64,000 nt of DNA, taken from Rhodothermales bacterium. Its GTDB lineage: Bacteria; Bacteroidota; Rhodothermia; Rhodothermales; Bin80. A program made the position numbers and the translations under genes. Below, piece after piece: positions 25,144-33,645 of the stretch. Under the pieces are notes generated by a model. The model ran no database searches, was not told where the DNA came from, and saw only the letters and a program-made list of their open reading frames with translations. Location of the stretch: the NCBI GenBank assembly GCA_028278205.1, contig JANQES010000016.1:1-64000 (forward strand). Direction: 5' to 3'. Position 1 is the stretch's first letter; each line of letters starts with the position of its first letter.

Positions 25144-28100
25144 ATGTCTACCAACAAACCCAACACCGCGCCGGTCTGTCCCGACTGCGACACCGGGCCG
25201 TTCACGCGCAATCATTATTTCACCGGCAAGCTGCTCGTCGAACGCGATTTTACCGATGAGCAACGCTACTATATCAACAAGCTGCGCCATCACCATCAGC
25301 GGTTGCATGGCTGGGGCGTTGTCTGCGGGCTGAAGGTCGTCCCGCACGAGAAGTGCCCGGAGCGCTACGTCTGGATCGAACCGGGCACCGCCATCGACTG
25401 CTGCGGGCGGGAGCTGATCATCCCTGGCCCGGATCACCATCTCGTCGATCTGCACGCGTTCGAGGACGTCCAGAACATCATCCGGAAAGACAAGGACGGC
25501 GAACAGGGTGCTTACCGGCTTGAGATCTGCCTGTCGTACCGGGAGTGCGGCACCGAGAACATCCCCGTTCTCTACGACGAATGCGGCTGCGACGATACCC
25601 AGTGTGCGCCCAACCGGATTCTGGAGAGTTATGCTGTCGAGGTGTGCAGCATCCCCGAAAACGGTCCCCGGCTCGATCCGTTCGATGTAGATCTCAATCA
25701 GGTGCATACGCTGGATGAGGCCCAGGCCCACCGCGTCGCGCTGAACCGGAATCGCAACCGGGTTTACGTCCTTACCGATACCGATCCGGCGACGCTGAGA
25801 GCCTTTAGCACCAGCGATTACACCATACTCGACACGGTGATGATCGACGAGGTGGTGACCGATCTGGCTGTTGACGCTGACCGCGACCGCGTCTACGTGG
25901 CGCGCAACGTGGGCGGCCCGCAACCCTTCCAGATCCGCGTCTTCGACGGAGACCTCACGCACCTTGTGGATCAGATCGTGCCGGGCGACAACGCCAACGG
26001 CGAACTCCGCCTTGCCGTGATGCCCACCGGACGGCTCTATGCGCTGCATACCGATGCGGAGGAAGTCTATGCCTGGAACAACCCCGACGTGCCGGCCGAT
26101 CCCGATGGGCCGATAGCCGCCGGCACGACGCCGGTAGACATCGTTGCCGGGCCGAGAAACCAGCGGGTTTTCGTCGCCAACGCCGGCAGTTCAGACGTCA
26201 CCATCATCGATACAACGAACCCGGCGGCGCCGCCTGTGAACGTCTCGGTAGGCGCTGGCACGACGCCTCATGCCCTGGCCGCAGCAGATACCACCGACGG
26301 CGTTCGTCTCTTCGTTGCCGACCAGCAGCATCGCCAGATCCATCTTTTCAGTGTGCAGCCCGGTATCGATCCGCCGTTAGCGTTGCGGGGATCCGCTACG
26401 TTGACTGATGAGGCCCCGCTGAATCTGGTCGTTACGCCTGCCGGGCGATGGATCTACGTGCTGGCAAGGGCCGATGACGGCACCGGTCGGATTGTGCCTG
26501 TCGATGCCAACCGGCTAAACGGATCCGGTGCGGGGGCGGTAAGGCCGGGGTTTACCATCGGCCTCGATCCGCGCGATCTCGACGGCACGCGCGATACGCT
26601 CTACGCCGCCTTCCACGGCGATCCGAACGACCCGCAAGCCGGCGGGGTGGAGGTCATCGCCGTAACCGAAGAACTGTGCGATAAGCTCTTCGAGAGCGCC
26701 CTCGACGGCTGCCCTGCCTGCGACGAGGCCGGCTGCGGCAAGACCGGCTGCGTCGTGCTGGCGACGATTGAGAACTACCGCCCCAATCAGCCCATCAGAG
26801 ACGACCAGATCGACAATACAGCCCGGCGCCTGTTGCCCAGCACCAGCGACATCACCGAGGTGGTGCGATGCCTGCTGCGGCGCGGCGCCGGCCTGCCGGG
26901 CGAGCAGGGACCCCCCGGTCCTGCCGGTCCGAGTGGCGCCGACGGCCAGGACGGCGCCGACGGCCAGGACGGCGCCGATGGTCAAGACGGCGCTGACGGC
27001 CAGGACGGCGCTGACGGCCAGGACGGTGCTCCCGGTCAAGATGGCGCTGATGGTCAAGACGGTGCTCCCGGTCAAGACGGCGCAGACGGCCTCGGCCTCA
27101 ATCCGGATCTGCCCAAGATCCTCGACATCGAATGGCAACACAACGGCACGCATACCACACGCGCGTTTCGGGAGACCTCGATCTATGAGGACAACCCGAA
27201 CGAGGTGCAAAACCGTGACGAGCCGCCGCTGCTGACGGTCTATTTCAACCAGACGATGCGAGGGATCGACCGCGAGACGTTCAAGGTCAGCGTGAAAAAC
27301 CCGGAAGTAGAACGGCTTGGGGATAATCGGTTCAACATACAGCCCACCGGGCTGGTGGAGCGCCGGGAGCTTCACGGGCATCTCGTCAGGCTTGGCCCCG
27401 GCGCGCAAACGCCCCATACCCTGGAGCCCTATGCCGATTCGTGGTCGTTCGTACCGGACCGGAATCTCTGGCGAAATGTGCTTTTCCTCTTCGGCACGCT
27501 GGCGCTCTTTTTCGGATTGGGAGGCCTCCGGGCGCCCCTGGAACCGGTCGTCGAAGTGCTCTTGAAAGGGGATTTCATCACGTCGCTAGACACCCTCCTG
27601 TTCGAAGACGGCATCCTCGACGGCGACAACATCGGCGGCATGGTGGGCATCAACCGAATTCGGGGCGGCGACGTCCAGGGCGGTAATAATCCGTCCGGCA
27701 ACCTCACCCAGGGCGGCGCCTTCGAAAGCTGGTTTACCCTCGACTCGACCGGGGTGGCAGACCCGACCGTCTTCGGCGATTTAAGCGACGTCGTCATCAC
27801 ACCTTTCGGCACGATTTTCATGAATCCCGGCTTGACGAGGGGTGGGGCGTTGGTGCCCTCAGACAGCGGCCTGCACCTCATCAATCCTCGCAACCTTACA
27901 GCCGTTGGAGGAAGCTTCCGGGGCGAAAGGGTCTACGTCGTGGATGACAACCTGGATCTTCGGGAGGTGCCGCCGTTCAGCCTCGTGCTCGTTCAGGAGC
28001 GGGGGATCGGCACGTTCGTGCCCGGGCCCGGGCCCGGACCGCTCGTCAGTCTCAACACAGCCACCGGCCTTGAGTTGCGGGGCGTCGACGGCATCGGAAT

Positions 28101-28227
28101 CGCCACCGTAGAGGCCATTATAACCGCGCGGGAAGAGCGAGCATTTACCAGCATGGACGACTTCCGCGAGCGGCTAGGCATTACTGATCTGAACTGGAAT
28201 CGCATGCGTAACCAGATCACCCTATAA
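25144..28227 (+). CDS. Fibre-type protein A: propeller, collagen-like, HhH end
   Basis: The protein has 1,027 residues. The N-terminal module (about 1-100) has FTRNHYFTGKLLVERDFTDE, LHGWGVVCGL and V.IEPGTAIDCCGREL; it recurs in the next two genes. Residues about 180-510 form a YVTN-like propeller (VYVLTDTDPATL, VFVANAGSSDVTIIDT). Residues about 584-650 are collagen-like G-x-y triplets (GPPGPAGPSGADGQDG). A beta domain follows (about 655-770), then a region of unknown fold. The C-terminus (about 968-1027) looks like a helix-hairpin-helix unit of the ComEA type: LNTATGLELRGVDGIGIATVEAIITARE, FTSMDDFRERLGI. A long fibre is likely. The HhH end is odd for a fibre. Confidence 0.7.
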   Translation: MSTNKPNTAPVCPDCDTGPFTRNHYFTGKLLVERDFTDEQRYYINKLRHHHQRLHGWGVVCGLKVVPHEKCPERYVWIEPGTAIDCCGRELIIPGPDHHLVDLHAFEDVQNIIRKDKDGEQGAYRLEICLSYRECGTENIPVLYDECGCDDTQCAPNRILESYAVEVCSIPENGPRLDPFDVDLNQVHTLDEAQAHRVALNRNRNRVYVLTDTDPATLRAFSTSDYTILDTVMIDEVVTDLAVDADRDRVYVARNVGGPQPFQIRVFDGDLTHLVDQIVPGDNANGELRLAVMPTGRLYALHTDAEEVYAWNNPDVPADPDGPIAAGTTPVDIVAGPRNQRVFVANAGSSDVTIIDTTNPAAPPVNVSVGAGTTPHALAAADTTDGVRLFVADQQHRQIHLFSVQPGIDPPLALRGSATLTDEAPLNLVVTPAGRWIYVLARADDGTGRIVPVDANRLNGSGAGAVRPGFTIGLDPRDLDGTRDTLYAAFHGDPNDPQAGGVEVIAVTEELCDKLFESALDGCPACDEAGCGKTGCVVLATIENYRPNQPIRDDQIDNTARRLLPSTSDITEVVRCLLRRGAGLPGEQGPPGPAGPSGADGQDGADGQDGADGQDGADGQDGADGQDGAPGQDGADGQDGAPGQDGADGLGLNPDLPKILDIEWQHNGTHTTRAFRETSIYEDNPNEVQNRDEPPLLTVYFNQTMRGIDRETFKVSVKNPEVERLGDNRFNIQPTGLVERRELHGHLVRLGPGAQTPHTLEPYADSWSFVPDRNLWRNVLFLFGTLALFFGLGGLRAPLEPVVEVLLKGDFITSLDTLLFEDGILDGDNIGGMVGINRIRGGDVQGGNNPSGNLTQGGAFESWFTLDSTGVADPTVFGDLSDVVITPFGTIFMNPGLTRGGALVPSDSGLHLINPRNLTAVGGSFRGERVYVVDDNLDLREVPPFSLVLVQERGIGTFVPGPGPGPLVSLNTATGLELRGVDGIGIATVEAIITAREERAFTSMDDFRERLGITDLNWNRMRNQITL
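26935..27088 (+). repeat. Collagen-like coding repeat, 18-bp unit
   Basis: An 18-base unit (GACGGCCAGGACGGCGCC and variants) is repeated about eight times in frame. It encodes DGQDGA hexapeptides, that is, collagen-type G-x-y triplets with Asp and Gln. Third-base variation between copies (GGC/GGT, CAG/CAA) shows some age, but slippage could still change the length. Similar bacterial repeats form triple helices in phage-tail fibres. Confidence 0.9.
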
Positions 28228-28243
28228 CCTGTGGAGACGTGAT

Positions 28244-30604
28244 ATGTCAATCACAAGTCAATCAACCTCGGCGCGCGGCAGAACGGGCGAGGCGATGCCG
28301 GTGTGCCCGGCCTGCGGGCGGTTGCAGTGTCTGTGCCGGCCTCGCTTCTTTGCCGGCCAACTCCTGACCGACGAGGACCTCAACCGCCTCGACCGGTACA
28401 TCCGGGAGAAGAGCAAGCTCCACAACCGCTACCTCCACGGTTGGGGTGTCGTCTGTGGTCTCGAAGCCTCCTGCGACGATTGCAACAGCAAGCTCGTCCG
28501 CGTCAAGCCCGGCTACGCGCTCAGCCCCTGCGGCGAAGACGTGGTCGTCTGTGAAGACTATGCCGTGGACATGTGCAACCTCATCCGGCAATGCCGGGAG
28601 CCGGATCCGCAAGACTGCGATCCGTACCGGCCCCGCAGGCGCGACGACTGCGACGAGGAGACGGAAGAGTGGATTCTGGCGATCTGTTACCAGGAAAAAC
28701 CCAGCCGGGGTGTTACCGCCTTGCGCAACACCGGCAGCACCTGCTCGTGCGGGTGCAGCGGCGACGGCGCCTGTGGCTGTAACAGCCAGAAGACCTCCCG
28801 CCGCGAGGCGCAGAGGCCTTCCAGCAGCCTCCCCCGCATCGCTGCGCAGTGCGAGGAGACGGTGATCTGCGAGGGCTATTGCTTCACCGCCTACCGCGCC
28901 CCTGATCCCGCCGTCACCGATCCGATCGGAAGGCCGCAGGATCCCAGGGGCGGAGGGTTGCCGCGAATCCTGACCGAACCCTTGCCGGGGATGCTGGGCG
29001 AGCGTCTCTTTGCCTGCCTCGAACCCTACACGCGATTGTTAGAGGATCTCATCGCGCTCCGCGACGACGAAAGGTTGCCCAACGACGTGCGAATGCAACG
29101 TATTCGCGCCATCCAACAGCGTTTGCTCGAAGTGATCTCGGCGCGAGGGCTTAAAGATTGCACGCTGGTGAACCGGCTCAAGAACCTGACCTGCGAAGAT
29201 ACAACCGTGGTGCGGCTCCCTGAGCAGCGGTTCCGAGACTGCCTCATCCAACTGGCGCTGATCTGGTGGGAGGGCGTGATAGCATGTCTGTGCAACGCCC
29301 TGTTGCCGCCCTGCCCGGCCCCCGTCGAAAACGACTGCATTCCCCTGGCCGCGGTCACCGTGCGCAAAGACGACTGCCGCGTGCTAAAGGTCTGCAACTG
29401 GACCGTCCACCGCAAATTTGCCACGACGTGGCCCGGCCTTCAGTACTGGCTCTCGCCGCTGCCCATCGTGAGCACCCTGCGCAAATACATCGAGGATCTG
29501 TGCTGCAACCTGGACCTCTTCGGACGCAAACCCAGCAGGCCGGGAACCATCATGGTCGAGACCACGGCACCGGCGAACGTCATCGCTCGTTCGGGCGTGA
29601 TCCTGAGAAGCCAGGATGGGGCCGAACGCAACGGGACGTTGTCGGCGGCGGGCAACTTCGTTTTTGACAATGTGCCTGCCGGCACCTACACCGTCGAAGT
29701 GGACCCCCGGGACCCGCCGCCCGGCCGCCAAGGCTTCAAGCGGTCCGTTACCTCCGTGACCCTGCCGGACGGCGGCAATGAGAGCGTGAGGTTGGTGATG
29801 CAGGATTTACATGATAATCCTGGCACAATCGTCACCGGAACAGCCGTTGACGCTGCCGAACAACCAGGTTCAGAGCTTTTGGCCGGCGTCAGGGTGGTCA
29901 TTGAAGGAACGAACATACGCCGTGAGACCAATCACGAAGGCGATTTTGAAATGAGAGACGTCCCAACCGGCACGCATACGATCAGCGCGTCGTTCACGGG
30001 CTATCAGGACTTCAGCGTGACGACGAGGCTGGACGCCAACGATCAGGTTTACGTGAACGTGTTGTTGCATTCGGTAGTGACAGACAGGGTGCAACCGCGG
30101 TTTAGCATGAAGGATCAGACCCTCTTGAAACTCGCCGTCGAGGCATTCCAGGGAAGCGCTACGACACTCGATCCGCAGAGCATCTTCCTGCGGGCCGGCG
30201 GCTTTGAAGTCAGCCGGTCGCAGCAGGATCTCTCGCTTTCGAGCACCGAACGCGCGCATTTTCCGCAATACCTCTTGCTCAATCAGCTCGTTAAGCCGTT
30301 CGTAGACGGGCTTGTTTCTTTTGCCGGCTCAGGGGTGCTATCAAACTTCAGCGCAGCGCGCCCGCGCCCGGCTGCCGAAGCGGTGGGTGCAGCGGCAGAG
30401 GGAGAAACAAGGACAGCGTCGGTAGCGGAGAGAATGGCGGGAGCGACCCTGTCGGAAGCAGAACAGATAGAGATCTTGCAACAGAAGCTCCAGACATTTG
30501 AAGAAGAGTTGGTCAACTTGAGAGAACGGGTAGCAGGCAGAGACGATTTCGACGAAGATGATTCCGATGAAGCCGATTACGATGACGATAGACCGGAGGC
30601 ATAA
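28244..30604 (+). CDS. Fibre-type protein B: shared module, beta-sandwich repeats
   Basis: The 786-residue protein opens with the module of its neighbours: CPACGRLQCLCRPRFFAGQLL, LHNRYLHGWGVVCGLEASC, LVRVKPGYALSPCGEDVVV. A cysteine-rich CSCGCSGDGACGCN stretch lies at about 165-180. Two carboxypeptidase-regulatory-like beta sandwiches occupy about 432-500 (NFVFDNVPAGTYTVEV) and 528-605 (GDFEMRDVPTGTHTISASFTGY). The C-terminus has a coiled coil (about 735-765) and an acidic tail. Cysteine content is high in the N-terminal half, suggesting metal binding. No signal peptide is present. It probably forms part of the receptor-binding or baseplate periphery, inferred from position and the shared module. 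Confidence 0.65.
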   Translation: MSITSQSTSARGRTGEAMPVCPACGRLQCLCRPRFFAGQLLTDEDLNRLDRYIREKSKLHNRYLHGWGVVCGLEASCDDCNSKLVRVKPGYALSPCGEDVVVCEDYAVDMCNLIRQCREPDPQDCDPYRPRRRDDCDEETEEWILAICYQEKPSRGVTALRNTGSTCSCGCSGDGACGCNSQKTSRREAQRPSSSLPRIAAQCEETVICEGYCFTAYRAPDPAVTDPIGRPQDPRGGGLPRILTEPLPGMLGERLFACLEPYTRLLEDLIALRDDERLPNDVRMQRIRAIQQRLLEVISARGLKDCTLVNRLKNLTCEDTTVVRLPEQRFRDCLIQLALIWWEGVIACLCNALLPPCPAPVENDCIPLAAVTVRKDDCRVLKVCNWTVHRKFATTWPGLQYWLSPLPIVSTLRKYIEDLCCNLDLFGRKPSRPGTIMVETTAPANVIARSGVILRSQDGAERNGTLSAAGNFVFDNVPAGTYTVEVDPRDPPPGRQGFKRSVTSVTLPDGGNESVRLVMQDLHDNPGTIVTGTAVDAAEQPGSELLAGVRVVIEGTNIRRETNHEGDFEMRDVPTGTHTISASFTGYQDFSVTTRLDANDQVYVNVLLHSVVTDRVQPRFSMKDQTLLKLAVEAFQGSATTLDPQSIFLRAGGFEVSRSQQDLSLSSTERAHFPQYLLLNQLVKPFVDGLVSFAGSGVLSNFSAARPRPAAEAVGAAAEGETRTASVAERMAGATLSEAEQIEILQQKLQTFEEELVNLRERVAGRDDFDEDDSDEADYDDDRPEA

Positions 30605-30606
30605 GC

Positions 30607-33600
30607 ATGGCGACCGATCAAGCACAACGACCACGGTTCTTCGAGGGGCAATTTCTGGGTGCCGACGACCTGGCCGCTACGGTAGATTATGCCCGGTTTC
30701 AGCAGGCTCGGCATCGCCTCGGAGGGCATACCTGGGGCATTGCCGTGGGGCTGCACCTCCGCGAAACCGAAAACCTCAGCGGCGGCATCGACGTGACGCT
30801 CGAACCCGGCTACGCCGTCGATGGCTTCGGACGCGCCCTCTTCGTGACGACGAGGCAGTTCATCGACCCCGCTCGTATTGCCACGCTCAACGAGGTGACC
30901 TCCGGCACGCAGGGCACCGTGCAGGTCCCCGTCTGGCTTCGCTATCGGGAAGACCGAACGCAGGGGCCGGCTGAAGGCTTCGCCGTCTGTGAGAACGGCG
31001 ATCAGCGAGCCCGCTTCATTGAGAATTTCGAGATCCTCTATGGCCGGCAGCCCATCCAGAAGGACGACCTGAACATCGCCGGGGCGCCGGTAGCGGCGGT
31101 GGAGGGCCTGCGCACCGTCAAGACGGACGGGCCGCTGCTCTGCGATGAGTCGGTGCCGTTTCAGGTGTTTCCGGACAATGATAATGTGGCGCGCTGGCTG
31201 ATCCCATTGGGCGTCGTACACTGGGATGTCGGCACGCGGGCCTTGATCAAATCGGACGAAGCGGCGCTACGAGCCACGCGGCACACCCGGCGGTATATCG
31301 GCGTCGTGGCCGAGACCGTCAACGCTACCGACGGCATCATCCGTCTGCGCAACCGCACCACGCCGCCGGGCGGCAGCACGTCGCTGAGCCAACCCTGCGA
31401 CGATCAGGGCATCCAGCAAACCGGCAACCGCGACCTTACCGTTGCCTCCGGCGTCCTCTCGGCGGTCGATCTCGTCTGGGTGGAAGGCAACCTGCGTGTG
31501 GTGGGCGACGGCAAACTCTTCGGCGGCAAGCTTTCCTTTCACGATGCCGGGGGCGATTTCGGCAACGCGCCCATGGAGGTCCGCCGCGTCGAGACCAATT
31601 CCTTCGCAGGCGGTGACTTGCAGGTGTTGATCGGCAAGGCCCCCGATGCGGCAAAGCCGAATCGTCTCGTGATCGGATCGCTCGATCCTCCCGATCCAAC
31701 CGGCGCCATCACCGAGCACGTCATGATGTATGATGACGGCAAGGTCGGCATCGGCACGTTTAACCCGACCAACAAGCCAGACAGGCCCCTCACCATTCGC
31801 GGGCTGGGCGGCGATGGCGAACTGATCAGCTTCGAAGACAACGGGGGCGTTGTCCGGTGGCACATCAACCAGATGGCCGATGTGGCGGGTCTGAACATCA
31901 TTGAGACCGTCCCCGACACGTCGCGGTTATTCCTCAAAGCCGGCGGCAACGTCGGCATCGGCGCGACCGATCCCCTCTGGCCGCTTACGGTTCGCGCTGC
32001 AGACCTAAATGAAGAGTTGATGGCCTTCGAAGTGCCGGACGGCTCTTCCGTGAAGTGGCATATCAACCAAAACCTGGGAGGCAATGCCGACGGTCTCAAC
32101 TTTGCGGAGACGGGCGTAGCGAACGGGCGGCTCTTCCTGAAAGCCGGCGGCAACGTCGGCATCGGCACGACGGCGCCGCTGGATGCGCTCCACGTAGCCA
32201 AACCCGGTCATCTCAACGCCATCTTCGATCGGAGTGATCTGAGCGAACATATGACGCTGGTCGTAGGCAGCGCCGTGAGTGGCCTGCGCTTTTCTGATAC
32301 CAACGAGTTCATCATTTCCTCCCAACCCTTCGCCAACCGCAACGACGGGTCTTTTGGCAACGAGCACCTTCGGGTCAGAGCCAACGGGGATGTCGGCATT
32401 GGCACGCCGGCGCCGCTAAACAGGCTTCACGTAGCTAAAGCGGGTCATCTCAATGCCATCTTTGACCACACCGCCTCCTCTGAACATTTGACCCTGGTCG
32501 TAGGCGGTGCAGGGAGCGGCCTGCGTTTTTCGAGTTCCAATGAGTTTTTCATTGCCTCGCAATCCTATGCTGCGCGCAACACGAGCGGCTTTGGCAACGA
32601 GCACCTTCGGATCAAAGCCAATGGGGATGTCGGCATCGGCACGTCGGCGCCGGAACATCGCCTGCAAATAGGCGATGCCAGCTCGCCGGTCTCAATGAGC
32701 CTCCGAGGGCCAGATCTGAACACACAGTCTAGCGAACTGGCTTTCGAGGACAACAACGGCATGAACGGGCGATGGTTCAAGCTGGTTCACGATACCGACA
32801 ACAACCGCCTGACGATTCGCTCTTTTGACGTGGATCCGATCATGACCTTCGAGCGGGTCACCGGCAACGTCGGCGTCGGCACGCCGGCGCCGGTTGCCCG
32901 GCTGCACGTGCAGGACAGCCTCAATGAGGACGCCAGTTCGCTTTCTGCGCACGTGGCGGTCATCGAAAACACGTCGACGGGTGGGGATGCAGACGTGCTG
33001 GCGCTGAAAGTGGGGACTGCCACCCCGGGCGGTGCCAATAATTTCATTACGTTCTTTAGAGGGAACACACCTACCGGGGCGATCGAGGGTGCCGGCGCAG
33101 CGGTGGTTTATAAGACGAGCGGAGCCGACTACGCCGAGGCGCTGCCTCGATTGCGCGAGGATGAACACATCGAGGCGGGGGATCTCGTGGGTGTGCATGC
33201 CGGCAGGATCACGCGGGCCACCGACGGCGCGCACCACGTGATGGCTATCACAAGCAGCCCGGCGGTTGTAGGCAACAGGCCCCCCGAAGCCGAGGCCCAT
33301 CGCTATGAGAAGGTTGCTTTTCTGGGACAGGTGCCCGTGAAGGTGCGCGGCCCGGTACGCGCGGGCGACTTCATCGTGCCCTCGGGTCTGAACGATGGCG
33401 TCGGGAGGGCCGTCGCACCAGACGACATAACCGGCGTACCGGATGCGCTGATCGTCGGAAGGGCCTGGGAGTCGTCGCAAGATCCGGATATCAAACTGAT
33501 CAATGCGGCGATTGGGCTCGATGGGTCCCACACGCAACTTCTGACCGTTGTAACTCGGCAGGAAAAAGAGATCGAGGCGTTACGCAGCGAGCTGGATCAA

Positions 33601-33645
33601 CTCAAAGCCACGATTCTCGCGCGCAATGGTCTTTCACGGGACTGA
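30607..33645 (+). CDS. Fibre-type protein C with GNVGIG repeats and IMC-like end
   Basis: The protein has 1,012 residues. Residues about 1-100 repeat the shared module (RFFEGQFLGADDLAA, HTWGIAVGLHL, VTLEPGYAVDGFGRAL). Residues about 375-770 contain six G-N/D/K-V-G-I/V-G-T-x-x-P repeats, each followed by LHV-like segments, typical of trimeric tail-fibre shafts. The C-terminus from about residue 837 begins SGADYAEALPR, the motif seen in intramolecular chaperone/self-cleaving domains (peptidase G2 type), and ends in a short coiled coil (QEKEIEALRSELDQLKATI). This suggests a trimeric fibre whose C-terminal chaperone cuts itself off. GGAGG just before ATG 30607 is the ribosome-binding site. Confidence 0.72.
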   Translation: MATDQAQRPRFFEGQFLGADDLAATVDYARFQQARHRLGGHTWGIAVGLHLRETENLSGGIDVTLEPGYAVDGFGRALFVTTRQFIDPARIATLNEVTSGTQGTVQVPVWLRYREDRTQGPAEGFAVCENGDQRARFIENFEILYGRQPIQKDDLNIAGAPVAAVEGLRTVKTDGPLLCDESVPFQVFPDNDNVARWLIPLGVVHWDVGTRALIKSDEAALRATRHTRRYIGVVAETVNATDGIIRLRNRTTPPGGSTSLSQPCDDQGIQQTGNRDLTVASGVLSAVDLVWVEGNLRVVGDGKLFGGKLSFHDAGGDFGNAPMEVRRVETNSFAGGDLQVLIGKAPDAAKPNRLVIGSLDPPDPTGAITEHVMMYDDGKVGIGTFNPTNKPDRPLTIRGLGGDGELISFEDNGGVVRWHINQMADVAGLNIIETVPDTSRLFLKAGGNVGIGATDPLWPLTVRAADLNEELMAFEVPDGSSVKWHINQNLGGNADGLNFAETGVANGRLFLKAGGNVGIGTTAPLDALHVAKPGHLNAIFDRSDLSEHMTLVVGSAVSGLRFSDTNEFIISSQPFANRNDGSFGNEHLRVRANGDVGIGTPAPLNRLHVAKAGHLNAIFDHTASSEHLTLVVGGAGSGLRFSSSNEFFIASQSYAARNTSGFGNEHLRIKANGDVGIGTSAPEHRLQIGDASSPVSMSLRGPDLNTQSSELAFEDNNGMNGRWFKLVHDTDNNRLTIRSFDVDPIMTFERVTGNVGVGTPAPVARLHVQDSLNEDASSLSAHVAVIENTSTGGDADVLALKVGTATPGGANNFITFFRGNTPTGAIEGAGAAVVYKTSGADYAEALPRLREDEHIEAGDLVGVHAGRITRATDGAHHVMAITSSPAVVGNRPPEAEAHRYEKVAFLGQVPVKVRGPVRAGDFIVPSGLNDGVGRAVAPDDITGVPDALIVGRAWESSQDPDIKLINAAIGLDGSHTQLLTVVTRQEKEIEALRSELDQLKATILARNGLSRD

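Noticed and set aside
26935..27088. Regular repeats as a possible CRISPR array
   Set aside because: The units are contiguous, 18 bases long, in frame and encode collagen-like triplets; there are no spacers.
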